This document shows, piece by piece, positions 12,086-25,362 of a DNA stretch of 64,000 nucleotides. The position numbers and the translations under genes are program-made. The stretch spans positions 434,001 to 498,000 of the forward strand of contig CM034131.1 in NCBI GenBank assembly GCA_019914995.1. The letters run 5' to 3'. The DNA comes from Acanthochlamys bracteata. Taxonomy: Eukaryota > Streptophyta > Magnoliopsida > Pandanales > Velloziaceae. How positions within the stretch are numbered: the stretch's first letter is position 1; each line of letters starts with the position of its first letter. The notes under the pieces are model-generated. The model had not been told where the DNA came from, did not search any database, and worked only from the letters and a program-made list of their open reading frames with translations.

Positions 12086-14623
12086 ATGGAGAAGTATGAA
12101 GTTCTGAAAGATCTTGGGTCTGGGAATTTTGGGGTGGCAAAGCTGGTTAGAGATGTCAGGACTAGTGAGCTCTATGCTTGCAAGTTCATTGAAAGAGGGC
12201 AAAAGGTGATGATCCTTTTGCTTCTTTTTTCCTCTGCTGTAATATCGTTGCTTTCTGTAATAACAGTTGCATTCTTGTTCTTCTGTCTGTATAGGTGATA
12301 TACATGTTTTGAGGTAACTAGATTGCCTTATGTTCATTTTGAGAAATTTGTAGAGGTCTAGTTAAGGAAAGAATAAGAAAGTGTCGTTTTTTGTCTGAAT
12401 AGCTTCATCTGTTTTGCTAGTTTGGGCAGATTGTTATGCTTTGTTTTTCCCTTTTCTTTTTGTTTATGAAGTTTGCAGTGAGATAATGTAATGAGAGTGG
12501 AAAGAAAGTGTCAATCTTCTTAAGTTTTTGTTCTCGTGATTGTTCCCAAATCTCAATGTCAAAACAAAAAATTGCATATCCATGTTTAATTGCTTGCTGT
12601 GATCAAATAACTCCATGGCCTGTCCTCCACGAAGCACTTTGAACTGGTTTATGGTGTACCTTTGTTCAGGGATAAATTTGAATTATGTATTGTGTATGAA
12701 TTATGTATTGTTTTTGGTACCAGATTGATGAGAATGTTCAGAGGGAGATTATGTGCCACAGAATGTTGAAACATCCTAATATAATAAGGTTTAAGGAGGT
12801 AACCACCTGCTTCTTGAGAAAAAAATTTGCTGTCTTGTTTATCTTTGATACGTAATCTTCAGAAGCAAATCATACACTACTCCTTCAGGTAGTATTAACC
12901 CCTACGCATCTTGCAATTGTCATGGAATATGCTGCTGGAGGTGAGCTGTTTGACAGGATATGTAATGCAGGGCGATTCGGTGAGGATGAGGTAGACAAGA
13001 ATCTATTGGTGCCTTTCAGCTAGTGCATATGTCATCCTGATACCATACCCTAATTTATTGCTCGCTTTTGTAGGCAAGGTTTTTCTTTCAGCAGCTGATA
13101 TCAGGAGTCAGCTACTGTCATAAGATGGTATGTATCCTGGATATCTTCCATCCGACCTCCTTCAAAATGGAGTCTGATGGCTTTTGTCTGTCACTTGATT
13201 ACAGCAAATATGCCACCGGGATCTTAAGCTAGAGAACACTCTATTGGATGGCAGCCCAGCTCCACGACTTAAAATTTGTGATTTTGGGTACTCCAAGGTG
13301 GCTTGCATTATCTGCTGACAAATATAAACCTTGTTTGCCTATCAATTCTTCAGTATAATTTCCTGATTTAGATTGTTCTACTTTGTAGTCCTCTGTGTTG
13401 CATTCTCAACCTAAGTCTACAGTTGGTACTCCAGCTTACATTGCTCCTGAAGTTTTGTCTAGAAAAGAATATGATGGAAAGGTGCCTGACTTGTAGATCA
13501 CTTTATTTAATTTTGAGTTTGCAAAATCAGGTTTGGCACTAAAGCATAACAATTTGTCCTTTAGATAGCGGATGTATGGTCCTGTGGAGTAACATTGTAT
13601 GTAATGCTAGTTGGTGCTTATCCATTTGAGGACCCAGATGACCCAAAGAACTTCCGGAAGACAATTGGAGTATGTGGGTTTAACTTTTTTTTACGCTTTA
13701 GATTGAATTAAGTGGTATATTTCTGCTGCTTGTACTGATGACTCTCCCTTATTCTTGGCAGAGAATACTTAGCGTTCAGTACTCTATCCCAGATTATGTG
13801 CGGATATCAACGGAATGCAGGCATCTCTTGTCAAGGATATTCGTAGCGAACCCTGCACAAGTAAGCATATGATATCTTCTAATGACCAACTGGGTAGAAT
13901 TTCCTTTAACAGAGAATCGTGTAACAATCTGAGGTTATGCAAAGAAGAATCAAGCGCTTTGCTTTTAGTGATGATACATTTCTTTCATGATTGTTCTTGA
14001 GAGGAAGAGGTGCTAGCATGAAAGAACAGCTTCGCATCAATCACTGTCATAGTAGTAGTGCTAAAATGAGAATCTTGTACTAATCAAACTCCCCAAATAA
14101 ACATAATTTTGTGGTATTCATAGTTCACCATAGGAATTATTGCAGTACTTGTCATTCATTTACACATTCAACCTACTGCCATTTTGTGGTGTGACTGCAA
14201 AGAAGTATGGATCACTAGTTCTTGTAGCATGTTTGCATCTGTCAGCATTGAAGTTGAAATATCTGCTAGTATACTCAGTATCTTTTCTAGATTTTGGCAA
14301 GTGTTTAACCCTTTGTTAGCTAATTCGTGCAGAGGATAACTATTCCAGAGATCATGAGGCACCCATGGTTTCTTAAAAACCTACCACTTGAACTTTCTGA
14401 TGAGTACCAAGGCAACATACAGAACGCTGACACAAACGCTCCAGTCCAAACACAGAGCACCGAAGAAGTGATGGCCATAATACATGAAGCTCGAAAACCT
14501 GGAGAGGGTGCAACTACCAATTTAGGGAATTACGTAGACGGCAGCATAGATCTCGATGAGCTGGATGCAGACTTGGACCTCGATGATCTTGAAGCAAGCG
14601 GAGAGTTCGTGTGTTCGGTATAA
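12086..14623 (+). CDS. SnRK2 protein kinase, subclass II (SnRK2.7/2.8-like)
   Basis: Nine exons: 12086..12205, 12724..12798, 12889..12990, 13074..13127, 13205..13297, 13389..13481, 13565..13669, 13762..13860 and 14333..14623. They give 343 residues, the normal SnRK2 length, and nine exons is the usual SnRK2 layout. The kinase is complete: glycine loop GSGNFG, Lys in ACKFIERG, catalytic [14 protein letters not shown], and activation loop [16 protein letters not shown]. The C terminus has a SnRK2-box-like segment ([16 protein letters not shown]) and an acidic Asp-rich tail ([20 protein letters not shown]). The ICHRDLK and RITIPEI context and the end SGEFVCSV resemble rice SAPK1/2 and Arabidopsis SnRK2.8 more than the OST1 group. 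Family knowledge: cytosolic and nuclear Ser/Thr kinase acting in osmotic stress and, in part, abscisic-acid signalling. Confidence 0.94.
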
Positions 14624-15232
14624 GATCTCGCCTATGCAGGTGCTCGCTCGATAATTCGTTCATTTGCCTTATGTTACTGAAGTTGTTGTTTCTGATGATG
14701 TTGGTTGCTGGCTATCATATTAGTACGATCTTGTCGACGACATATAAGTGTACTTTTAACCTGTCACTGGTGTCATTTTATCTTCCAAGTTGCTGGTCAT
14801 GATACTAAACAGACAGCATTCTGCAATCTGCATTCTGAAAGAGATTTCGACAGTAGCAGTCTTCACGTTAGACGCATATTAAAACTGCACCAGTGCATCA
14901 CTCCATTTGATTCATTTTTCTTAAAATTCTTCTCATTCACAACAGAAAATTTCCACATGAAAACTAGCTTATACATTTTGTAAACCACAAATTTGAATGA
15001 AAGACATTCAGACATCAGAGTACAAGTTACACTAGATTTTCATCTCAGTCGATTCTCTTACCTTAAAATATTCAGAAATGAAGCTTACAGGAAAGGTTTT
15101 CTAGCATACAGTCAGTGAGATAAAACTACTAACTCACCAAGTTGGACCGAAGAAAAACATGTTTCAGACAAACAACAGAAACAGTAAATTGCGGAGTCAT
15201 CTGATGACATCTCAACTTCTGTTGTAGAATGC
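14624..15232. other. Intergenic, convergent 3' ends of SnRK2 and eL8
   Basis: Holds the untranslated 3' ends of both neighbours. No further coding signal is supported; the frames at 14611..14983 are chance. Confidence 0.6.
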
Positions 15233-16939
15233 CTAGCTCATTCTTTGTGCAGCTTCCTTTGCAAGCAGCTTTTCTTTAGCCTTGGTCTTGGCTTGAGATT
15301 TGGAGCCCATCACACCTCCACCCCACTTCTTGCGGATCTCATCAAATTTGTCATTGAAGTTTGCCTGAAAGCATGAACATATAAGCAAGATGGAGAATTG
15401 GTTAAAGAAATAACATGCCTGTGATAAGTGTATCAACCTTGATAGCCTCTAAGATTTTGCTGAATTCCAATTTGTCCTCATTCTTCACTGTTGTCAAACA
15501 CAGGACTGATGCAGTTTTCTTGTGGACAATCTGCAACAAACATTAGATTATTAATAATGGCAAACGTGAGAGAGGGTAGACAAAGGAATCTACCAATAGC
15601 AACAAAAAGGGAGACATCGAACTTACGGTTCCAAGACGTGCTTTTCCTTTCACAATGCAATAAGGGATTTCCATCTTCCTGCACAATGCTGGCAGCCAAA
15701 CAACAAGCTCGATTGGGTCCACATCATGAGCAATGACGACCAATTGTGCCTTATTCTGCATTGCCAAGAAAATATCATGAGGAAAGCGATTCAAAACTGG
15801 AAGGTCATTCTGAAAGTAAACAATATTTCATAAAAAGTTAGCCCAAGATCAAAGTTCAATGCAAGTAGCGTGTCACAGTACTAGGGTGAACAGTAGCATA
15901 CCTGCTCGATAAGATAAGTGACATGATTCAGCCCATACTTGACAACAATTGGCTTCTTAACTTCCACAGCCTTCCCATCAGCTTCTGCCTGAGCCCTCTT
16001 CAAAAGTCTTTCCTTCTTGGCAGCTCTATCCTCAGGCCTATACTTCAAAAGCATCTTGAGCAACTGTGTAGCTGCAGAAAAAATAACACTAAACCAGCAG
16101 TTCTTAAAAAAAATAAAGATGTAGTTGAATAAATGTGAGTAGCAAAGAGAAAGCAATATATCGGGCAAACCGTCAACATATAATCTCAACAATTGTCCCA
16201 AATACTCAAACAAACCAAACTATAAGCAATCAGCTGGTGCTAGCAGTCAACAACAACCTTCAAATGTTAACCCATTTAAGGTCTCGAGCAGACAGAAAAA
16301 CTCCGTATTAAGCAATGCAACTTTCACTGAACAAAGATCGTAATCTACCTATAATGCAAAATCTTCTTCACATCCATTCAAACCGGAACAATGGACCAAA
16401 CTTACATTGCCTATAATATTCCAAACACCAATCAATTCCAGTCATAAGAATGCCATTGATGGTTTCTTTTAACCCATTTCCACTCAATTCAGAAACCAAC
16501 TAGAACCATTACCACAAGGACTCAAAAAACAACAAAATTTAAAAATACTAATAATAATAATAATTGTTATTATTATTATTTTTGCTTCGAAAATGTTACC
16601 GAGATTCTTGTCAAGTGTTCTGGTGAACTGATTGATCGCCGGTGCGACCTTCAGCCTCTGCTTGAGAATTCTCCTCTGCCTCTGGAGCCTAACAACCTTC
16701 GGCCACCGAACGAATCTGTGCAAATCCTTCTTCGGCGGCAAAGCTCCACCTATCCCAAACTGCTTCGGCCTCTTCTCGAACAGCGGATTCACAACCTTCT
16801 CCTGCAACAACAACAACAACCATTAATGGAGGAAAATTTTATTCGGTAAAAAAGAGAGGAAAAGTGTATAGTTGAGTAGATGTGATACGGGCTTCTTCTT
16901 CTTCGCCGGAGCGGCGGCAGAAGAACGCTTGGGAGGCAT
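15233..16939 (-). CDS. RPL7A: 60S ribosomal protein L7a (eL8)
   Basis: Six minus-strand exons, 16939..16889, 16801..16600, 16071..15902, 15755..15627, 15530..15438 and 15364..15233, give 258 residues, the family length. Sequence marks include [58 protein letters not shown], the L7Ae RNA-binding stretch [20 protein letters not shown] with [18 protein letters not shown], and the tail [18 protein letters not shown]. It is a structural component of the cytosolic large ribosomal subunit that binds rRNA. The lysine-rich N terminus (AKKKKP) is encoded by a tiny first exon, common for ribosomal-protein genes. Nothing is missing or broken. Confidence 0.96.
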
Positions 16940-17703
16940 TGGATTAGAATTTGGGTTTTTGTCGAATAACGGCGGCGGCTGCGGCGGGAAGGTTTTAACA
17001 GGTGAGATGGAGATGAAAGAAGAAGCTGTATCGTATACGTGCTTATTTTGCAATATCGGTCCTCTAGCAATTCCTTTAGATTTGGAAAAGAGTAAATGAT
17101 GCGATGGCAACAAATCACCAAACTTCTGCGGCCCACCAGAACTCCCAAAAGAAAAGGAAAGAAAAAGAATGTAACATTTTTTACCTTAAGAATTATTTTT
17201 CAACCTGATGAACTTGTTTGCTAATTAAACACGAGGATTTTTCAAATTTTATTCCATTCATCTTTTTTTTATAAATTTATTTGAATTTCATATGTCACTA
17301 AATTTAAAAATGGGTTTACAATGAAATTAATTTTTATGTTCAGTGAATCAACAAAGTTTTATATTAACTAGTTTATTTTTAATTAATTCTTTATGAGAAT
17401 TGTATGGTAAATTACAATACATAACTTTTTTATTTAGTTCATATTTTGAAAGAGAACAGCAGGAGAGGAATCAGATGTTTGTTCGCCAGTGAACCAAAAT
17501 TCATAAGCTTTACAGAACAAAATTTTTATTACATTGTTCACAAAATCCTCTGCGATTATTTAATAAAGTCTGTGATGATTGAAATACATTCATCGTGTTT
17601 TTAACGATAAAATAAATCAATCAACTCATGATTGAAATAAACTGAATACATTCACAAATTTTTTTTCCCTTCTTCCTGTTAGTCTCAGTAACTTATAAAT
17701 CAT
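16940..17703. other. Spacer between eL8 promoter and ADH-like 3' end
   Basis: Contains the eL8 leader and promoter to about 17160, then AT-rich DNA and the 3' UTR of the ADH-like gene. No other gene is seen. Confidence 0.55.
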
Positions 17704-20329
17704 CTATCTACTCATCCAGATAGTGCATCGAAGGCTTTTCCCTTCAATGAGCAAATCAAAAGCCTTGTTTATATCTTCAAAATCCACTTCATGCGTTATA
17801 AATCCATCTAAGTTAAGTTCCTACAAAAAAAAAAAAAGGATAAAAGCAGAACTTTTGGAATCATATTAATAACAGCCAATGAATTCTATTACAATGATGT
17901 CGATTATTTATAGTTACCTTATCTTTGTATTGTTTCAGAAGAATTGGGATGTCTGTTTTCGCTTTGATTCCTCCAAGAATGCAGCCAGAAATAGTTTTGC
18001 CTTCTAACAGATGCACCGCACTTACGCATAACGGTGCTCCATGCATTTCTACTCCTAGAACAATCGTCTTTCCCCAACCCTGGATGAGAATCATTTGCAT
18101 AAATTGTCAATGTAGTTTTTGATATTATATGAAGATGTACATGTATATCGAGAATGTCAAGTTATTTGGCACCTTCCTAGAGCTCTCAAATGCATCATTC
18201 ATCGTTGATGCTAAACCGATGCACTCAAAGCAGTAATCAGCACCACCATCTGTCATCATTTTAATCACCTGTTTCATCAGAATGGAAAATAAAAACTTTA
18301 GGAATCAAAAATTTTCAGTAGGAATGTTTAGAGGAATGAATGATGTATTTGAATCAGTATTTAGTAACCTCACTGACAGGCTTCCCTTCAATGTCTTTCG
18401 GATTCACAAAATCAGTAAGTCCAAATTTCTTTCCTACATTAACCAAATAAAGAGCCTTTGTCAGTAATTTTTTCATATCCTGAGATGTTCCTTGAGCAGA
18501 CGAAAGTTATTTTTTCAGAAGTTTAAAGTTTTCTTGAGTTCTCATATATATGATAAACTTTAATGAGATACCAAAAGATTGCTGATATGCATCTTACTAC
18601 GAAGAACGTTGAAGGAATTAGTATACTGATTTAGTACCGATCTCAAACTTGTCAGGGTTCAGGTCCACGCCTATAATTTTTGCAGCACCACGAAGTCTTG
18701 CACCTTCAGCAACCTGCACTTACCAAACTCAAAAGAAATATTCAGCATATGACACAGAAGGTGTCAAATTAAGAGGGATCCTTTTAAACATATCAAACCT
18801 TTTGAATGCTCCATATACACTTTAGAAAGAAGTTTTTTTTTCTTCTGAAAAGAGCCTATGTATTTAATAATGAGAAGAAAACATATCCTATGTAACTGTA
18901 AGGTACATTTTTTGAAACATAATGCATTGATGCAAATGAACATATCGATTTTAATGTCATGATATGAAAACTAAAAATTCAAAATCATGTGGAAAGACGT
19001 ACCCGCTTTTTTCAAATTTCTACACTTCTCTATCATAGATGATGACACAACTTCGCAGTAAGAAGGAAATGGACAGGAAATCGACTAATGAACTACTACT
19101 GCATAAAATTTTTCTTTGTTTGGCTTGGTGTGCATGACTAACAGTTGCTTAGTTGGTAAAAGTCGCCAAAAATCTTCGTTGTAGAATGCGACTAATGAAC
19201 TACTACCGCATAAAATAAACTTTGCAATATAGAGTTTGCATTATAATCAGGTAAAAAAACGTATAAATTACCGCTAATCCTACTGATCCAAGACCAAATA
19301 CAGCAACCGTAGAACTAGGCTGAACTCCTGCTGCTTTCCAAGCTGCCCCAACACCTGATTATATACCAGTAAATACAATACTACTCAGGAGCTGAGAAGC
19401 GTTACAAGTGTATAAGCGACCGCATCAATAAGTACCTGTTGAAACTCCGCAACTGAGTAGGCACGCCATAGATGGCGGTACGGTAGGATCCACCTTAACA
19501 ATCTGCGCCACATCAACCACAGTGTACTCACTGAAGCTGGAAACACCGAGGAAGTTGTACAACATGGCACCATCGGCATCGGTGAACCTAGTGGATCCGT
19601 CCATGGTACGAGGCATCCCAGGTAACACCGTAAATGGAATCGTCGAACACATGTTACTGACTGTGTGTATGCAATCCTTGCATTTCTGGCATTGTGCTAG
19701 GAATACTGGGACTACGGTGTCCCCTGCCACGACCTCGTCCACGGCCTCACCCACGCTCTCTACCACCCTTTAGGATTTTCATCGAACAGTTTGTGATCAA
19801 TCTCACCGACCATTTATCATATAAACCAATTTTGAGTAATGAAACAAAAAACAAATTTTGTTTGTTTACTTTCTTGAAGAATTTATAGTTTTGAAAACAA
19901 AACAGAAATTACCCATAAGCCTCATGGCCCAGAATTCTCGGAAAAACTCCAGGGAAATCCTGAAATAAAAAAGATTACGAAGATCTTCAAACAAGCATAT
20001 TAGACCAAGTAATTAATGAAGTTCTTTGTGAGCACCTTCTTGTTCCAGAAGGTGATATCAGTGTGGCACAAGGAAGTGCACACAATCTTCAACCTGACTT
20101 CGAACTTTTGCGGCGGAGCTACTTCAATCTCTTCAATCACTAGCTTCTCTCCAGCGGCACGGCAAACTGCCGCTGTTGATCACTAACCATTCTCAGTACT
20201 AGCAATATCATTATAATCAAAACTAAAAAAATCTTAAAAACAAAAACAGCCAAACATGTCAAGAAGAAGAAGACCTCTGCAACGAATGGGTTTGCCTGCA
20301 GTGATGTTCTTGTTGTTGTTGTTCTCCAT
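17704..20329 (-). CDS. Alcohol dehydrogenase-like protein, zinc MDR family (copy 1)
   Basis: Ten exons on the minus strand: 20329..20275, 20172..20036, 19959..19913, 19767..19436, 19354..19272, 18713..18638, 18433..18369, 18268..18173, 18079..17918 and 17820..17704. They give 389 residues. Catalytic zinc ligands are Cys54 (SLCHTD), His76 (LGHEAYG) and Cys186 (LLSCGVSTG). Structural zinc ligands are Cys106, 109, 112 and 120 (CQKCKDC..NMC). The NAD fold has GLGSVGLA and GVDLNPDKF. It belongs to the plant ADH-like group in the medium-chain dehydrogenase family, which oxidises alcohols or reduces aldehydes with NAD(H) in the cytosol; the substrate is unknown. It is head to head with a paralog at 21067..24182 that has the same exon lengths from exon 2 onward. 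All zinc ligands are intact, so it is likely functional. Confidence 0.93.
19083..19216. repeat. 27-bp direct repeat inside an ADH-like intron
   Basis: gactaatgaactactact followed by gcataaaat (19083..19109) recurs with one mismatch at 19190..19216. It lies in the intron between the exons at 19272 and 18713. Confidence 0.75.
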
Positions 20330-21066
20330 TGTTTCCTTCTTTGGTGTTAGCTACCTGTTAATGGTGATGTATATGTATAGATAAGGAGAGAGACAAAGTC
20401 CATTGTCCCTTTCGTAGCTTCACGTTAGAAAATTTTCTTTCTGATAATCTGACAAGTTAGATACTAAACACTACAAATTTTTATTATTATTTTTTTAAAT
20501 ATTTTTGTCGTAATTAGTTAGTTATTAATGTAGTTAACTTTCGTATTATAGAAATTCTCTAATACAATAAGTGCTACCTGTTTCGACTACGCGTCTAGAT
20601 TAATTTGAAGAATATTTGTTCATATTAGTGTGTAAAAGTGAAATTTACGGAAGTTAATTTCGTAAAAATAGAATTCATTAATAATAAAATTTGATAAAAA
20701 TGAAATTTATAGAAATAATTAATTTAAAAATAAATATAATTTTTAAAGTGATAAATAAAATATATAAAATAGTTAACCAAAATTTGAAAAAATAAGTAAA
20801 ATTTTGTGGTAATTAAATATACACTTATAATTCTATGCCCTAAAATTCAAACAAATTATTATTAAAGAAATTTAAAACACCATACATTAAAAAATTATAA
20901 TTAAAAAAAGAAAAAGAACGCTCGAGTCAAAGTGAGTTCCAAGAATGCCTTGAGAGAAACTCGATACAGCTTCTTTTCACTAACCATTCTTCATAGACAA
21001 CTCTATATATTCTCACTCGCATTTCTTTCTCTTAATTGATACTAACCAACTACAGTACTAGAGAAG
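20330..21066. promoter_or_regulatory. Shared divergent promoter region of the ADH-like pair
   Basis: About 740 bases separate the two start codons. The middle (20460-20900) is AT-rich with no open frame, and each flank carries a purine- or pyrimidine-rich leader. The two genes must take their proximal promoters from this interval, so co-regulation is possible; that is inference. Confidence 0.55.
21004..21010 (+). promoter_or_regulatory. TATA box of ADH-like copy 2
   Basis: TATATAT 57 bases before the start codon, in a suitable position for a short leader. Confidence 0.5.
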
Positions 21067-24000
21067 ATGAACACCAACAACAGCATCAGCAGTAACACTA
21101 CTACTACTTCCGGCAAGGCAATACGTTGCCGAGGTTTTTCTTTTTCTCTTTTCTAAATTCATGATCGTTAATTGCTTTGCATTGTGTTCTGAGAAAAAGA
21201 ATATTATTTCGCAGCTGCGGTTTGTCGAGCTGCAGGAGAGCCGTTGGTGATTGAGGAGATCAACGTAGCACCGCCGCAGAAGTTCGAAGTCCGTATAAAA
21301 ATTGTCTGCACTTCGTTGTGCCATAGTGATGTTACGTTCTGGCGAATGAAGGTCTACAGAAATAAATACACGTAATAGATTTTATTCTCTGTTGGTTTAT
21401 TGTCAGTTGTTTTTTTCAAATAAAATGTATTTTTTGTTTTGTTTTCAGGATTTCCCAGAAGTTTTTCCGAGAATTTTTGGCCATGAAGCTTACGGGTACC
21501 TATTAAATTTTTTTTCTTTTCTTTTTGAAGTATAGATATACATGCATGTTGCGTATGCATATGATTACTTGGAATGATTTGTGACCGTTGGATGGAAATT
21601 GAAGGGTGGTGGAGAGCATCGGAGATGGAGTAGAAGAAATAGTGCCCGGAGACACGGTAGTCCCGGTATTCCAAGGCCAATGCCAGCAATGCAAAGACTG
21701 CAAGTCGGAAAAAAGCAACATGTGCTCCAGCGTCCCCGTCTCAGTAATCCCCGGGATGCCACGGTGCGCAGACAGGTCTAGCAGGTTCACTGATTCTACG
21801 GGGAAGATTATACACAACTTCCTAGGAGTGTCAAGCTTCAGTGAGTATACAGTGGTTGATATGGACCAGGTCGTAAAAGTAGACCCCACCGTCCCGCCGG
21901 CCAAGGCTTGCCTGCTCAGCTGTGGCATCTCTACAGGTAATTCTTGTATGAACAACAGTTTTGATAACAGACATTGTGAGAAAAATATGTGCACAGATGA
22001 AAAATCATTGTGAAACTACATACATAGAGCACAAGTACAGCATTACTAACAGATTCCTAAGGCACATAAGTAGAGTTTAATGAAATTTTGGTTTCGCAAC
22101 AGAAGTCTGCAATCGAATCTTATCTTGCAGGCGTTGGAGCAGCTTGGAAGGCAGCAGGCGTGGAGCCGGGTTCTACTGTTGCTGTCTTTGGACTAGGATC
22201 TGTTGGCTTAGCGGTAAGTATATGCCTTTTGTCCAATTCGCATAGCTTCGAAAGAGACCCATATCTATGTTCTGTACCAAAAGACCTGAGAAACAGTCCA
22301 TCAGAAAATAGTTTCTCATTCATAGCAGAATAATATCAACAGAAAAATACATTAAATTACAATAGCAATCACTGCAAGCAGGTTCAGATATTGCTTGAGT
22401 ACCAAATGCTCTCTACTTTCATCTGCTATCTATCAGAGTTCAGTCAACTCCATGGACATACTATAAAATGCACTACATACTTTGAAACATCCAGTCATCA
22501 GGGAAAATAACTTCCTTTCTTCTACCCGCTGATTTGAAATTTGGATGATGTAGGTTGTTGAAGGGGCTAGAGTGCGGGGAGCTGCTAAGATTATTGGCAT
22601 AGACCTCAACTCTGATAAGTTTGAGATTGGTATAGTGTTGTTTTATGCATCATAGTTCCTTCGCATTTTCCTTCTCTTCCTAGTGTGTTTTCTCATGGCA
22701 AATGTATGACAAAAGAAACTAAGTTCCAATTCAAGCTAAATTTCTGAAATATCAAATCTCATACGTAGCACTCTGCTTGAATTATCAGATGCTGAGATAC
22801 CAGAACTGAAATTTCAGCTTGTAAATGAGCCTCTAGATGATAAACCATGAACCGAGAAAGGTTCTGCTTCTGATGAAGGCTTAAAATGGTCCTAAAAGAA
22901 AGTTTACTTGAATCATAATGGAACTCAACATTGAGAATAGGGACCAGGAGCATTATAAAATATTTTTCTATAAAAAACTCATTAAGTCACCAAGTCTTTC
23001 TTTCTGCATAGTTAAAATCATAAAATATTTCCACTAAATTACTGATTTAGATTTTGCTAACTTGAACAGGGAAGAAATTTGGTCTTACTGATTTTGTGAA
23101 CCCTAAGAACACAGGAGGAAAGCGAGTCAGCCAGGTCATTCTTGCTAAACTATCATACTGATTACTGAGTCTTTCTGTTCGAAGTTTACTTCATTTTCCT
23201 CGATATGTCCGAGTTATTAATCTTTGTTTGGAATGTCAGTTAACCCTCAAGCAGAGCTACTTAGTCCTAATTCTTAAAATTTCAAGTAATCAGGTCATAA
23301 AGGAGATGACAGATGGCGGAGCTGATTACTGTTTTGAGTGTATTGGTTTAGCATCCTTGATGAATGATGCCTATCAGAGTTCCAGGAAGGTATTTAATTT
23401 ACTAAGCAAAGCATTGTTGACTCTGTAGTATCTTCTTCCAATGAAGAAGATTGATATCAATCTCTCGTAAGCATCATCTTCGACACAATCCCCACTAACC
23501 TTGGAAATATATGGACAGCACATTATTTGAAATGATCCAAAAAATTGAACTGTCATATTAGGTGAAAGTAATGTTTTTTCAGGGTTGGGGAAAGACGATT
23601 ATTTTAGGCGTTGAAATGCACGGCTCAGCGCTTTGCATAAATTCAGGTGAACTCTTAGAAGGTAAATCAATTACTGGTTCGAGCTTTGGAGGAATTAAAG
23701 CAAAAACAGATATCCCAGTTCTCTTGAAACAGTACATGGACAAGGTATATCCTTTTTCTTAAAAGTAGATCTGTTTCATATCATTGATAGAACAAATTAT
23801 GCTTCTAAATGTCACAAATGTCAGATACCCTATGGTACGTGAAAGGTATAAGCCAACAAAAACGCATTACTATGCAAGCTGTTTAGTGTCATACCTAACC
23901 GAAAGAAAAAAAGAAAAAAAAAAGAAGATTCACAACTAAACATGGATATATAGACGTTCTTTCCACCTTAACTATACCTGTTGTATACCTATTATAAGAA

Positions 24001-24182
24001 ACGTTTGAATTCTTAGAATGCTACAATTTTTGGATTACAAATATACGTTTTTTTTCTTTTTCTAGGAGCTTCAATTGGATGGATTTATCACGCATGAAGT
24101 AAGGTTGGAAGATATAAACAAGGCCTTTGATTTACTTATTCAAGGGAAGAGCCTTCGGTGTACCATATGGATGGATAGATGA
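21067..24182 (+). CDS. Alcohol dehydrogenase-like protein, zinc MDR family (copy 2)
   Basis: Ten exons: 21067..21133, 21215..21351, 21449..21495, 21605..21936, 22131..22213, 22554..22629, 23070..23134, 23294..23389, 23583..23744 and 24066..24182. They give 393 residues. Exons 2-10 have exactly the lengths of copy 1 (137, 47, 332, 83, 76, 65, 96, 162, 117), so the pair arose by duplication after these introns were fixed. The only length difference is in exon 1, where a Thr/Ser-rich insertion ([13 protein letters not shown]) precedes SGKAIRC. Zinc ligands are kept: SLCHSD, FGHEAYG, CQQCKDC with a later Cys, and LLSCGISTG. The NAD fold GLGSVGLA and GIDLNSDKF is intact. Cytosolic NAD-dependent dehydrogenase is the likely role; substrate unknown. 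Compared with copy 1, residues near the substrate pocket differ (TFWRMK against TFWNKK). Confidence 0.93.
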
Positions 24183-25362
24183 AGCAAGACAATGAGCTGC
24201 ACCAGACGTTCCTCTCCTCAATGAAAACATTTCTTCTTCATTCAATCTTGAAAATGAAAAAAACACAAGGATAAGATTCATTTATTTCTTATACCAGTTA
24301 TTGTCTTTCTCTTAAGAAAATACTAGAAAGGTATAAGCAGGCTGTGAGCTAAACAACAGGCAGCTGCAGGAAACAAAAATCCAAAACTTGAACTATGGAT
24401 TAAAAATGTAATTTAGTATTTCCTAGATTAAGAATCAACGTTCTCATTCTGGAGTCAAACTTTTGCTGTTGCCTTCTTTATGTAGCTATTAGTTTTCAAG
24501 TTTCACCAAATCCATTAATAAAAACAAAGATTAAGAGGATCTACAGAATAAACTTCAAGTTTAAAAATTAAGGAAGCAAGTGTAGGCAAACTAAGTAAAG
24601 ATAGAGTCATCCTAAAAGCTAAAGCTTGAGGGCCAAATACTGGTTGCAATTTTCTACAGATAAATGGTTTAAGTACTAGAACATTACGGAATAGAAATCA
24701 GCAGCTTTGTAATCACTAATGAATAAACCAGGTACTCAACGATCCAGTATCACTAATTAAAAACTATACAGGTTGTCTTCATGATTCATACTAAAAAACA
24801 TCCAAGAGGTTAAGAACATAAGGTGGCTAATTGAGCAGTTTATACTCTTATGAGCATCTCCACTAAGCAAGACAGTAATTTGTTTGTCTCAGGATAGAAA
24901 GATTCTAGTTTCTACAGTAAATCCAATAAACTGCCAATATAATCAAAACATCAAGTGTCCAAAACCAATATTTTTTATTATTATTTTAATTATATCGAAA
25001 CTAGTAAGCAAAACAAGCTTACAGGAACAACTAACACCAAAATTCCATCTTTATTCCATCAAAAAAAAATTTTCTCCCTCATTGTTCACAAAACACAATA
25101 GTCGTTAATCATTATTTCAACAAACAAAGAAAAAAAAGTATAAAAAGAAAAGTTAAATTCTTTGAAAATTTAGAAGTCAAATTTCCATACTTTCTTCACG
25201 ATCAGTACTCAGAACTAATTCTATAAACAAAGTCGCATCAAAATCTCAACTTTTTCCACTGCCTTATCTTTCCTCCTTCAAAAAATTCTATAATTCTCCA
25301 CAACAATCAAGCAAAGAAACACAACTCCAGAGAAAGAAACAAGAAAGAACAAGAGACGAGCA
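24183..25362. other. Spacer downstream of ADH-like copy 2
   Basis: 3' UTR and AT-rich spacer. No coding signal is supported; the frame at 24884..25108 is low-complexity. Confidence 0.55.

Noticed and set aside
15543..15794. Extra residues [13 protein letters not shown] before the eL8 exon 4
   Set aside because: This is intron read-through. The acceptor at 15757 restores the conserved YLIEQ-NKAQLV junction.
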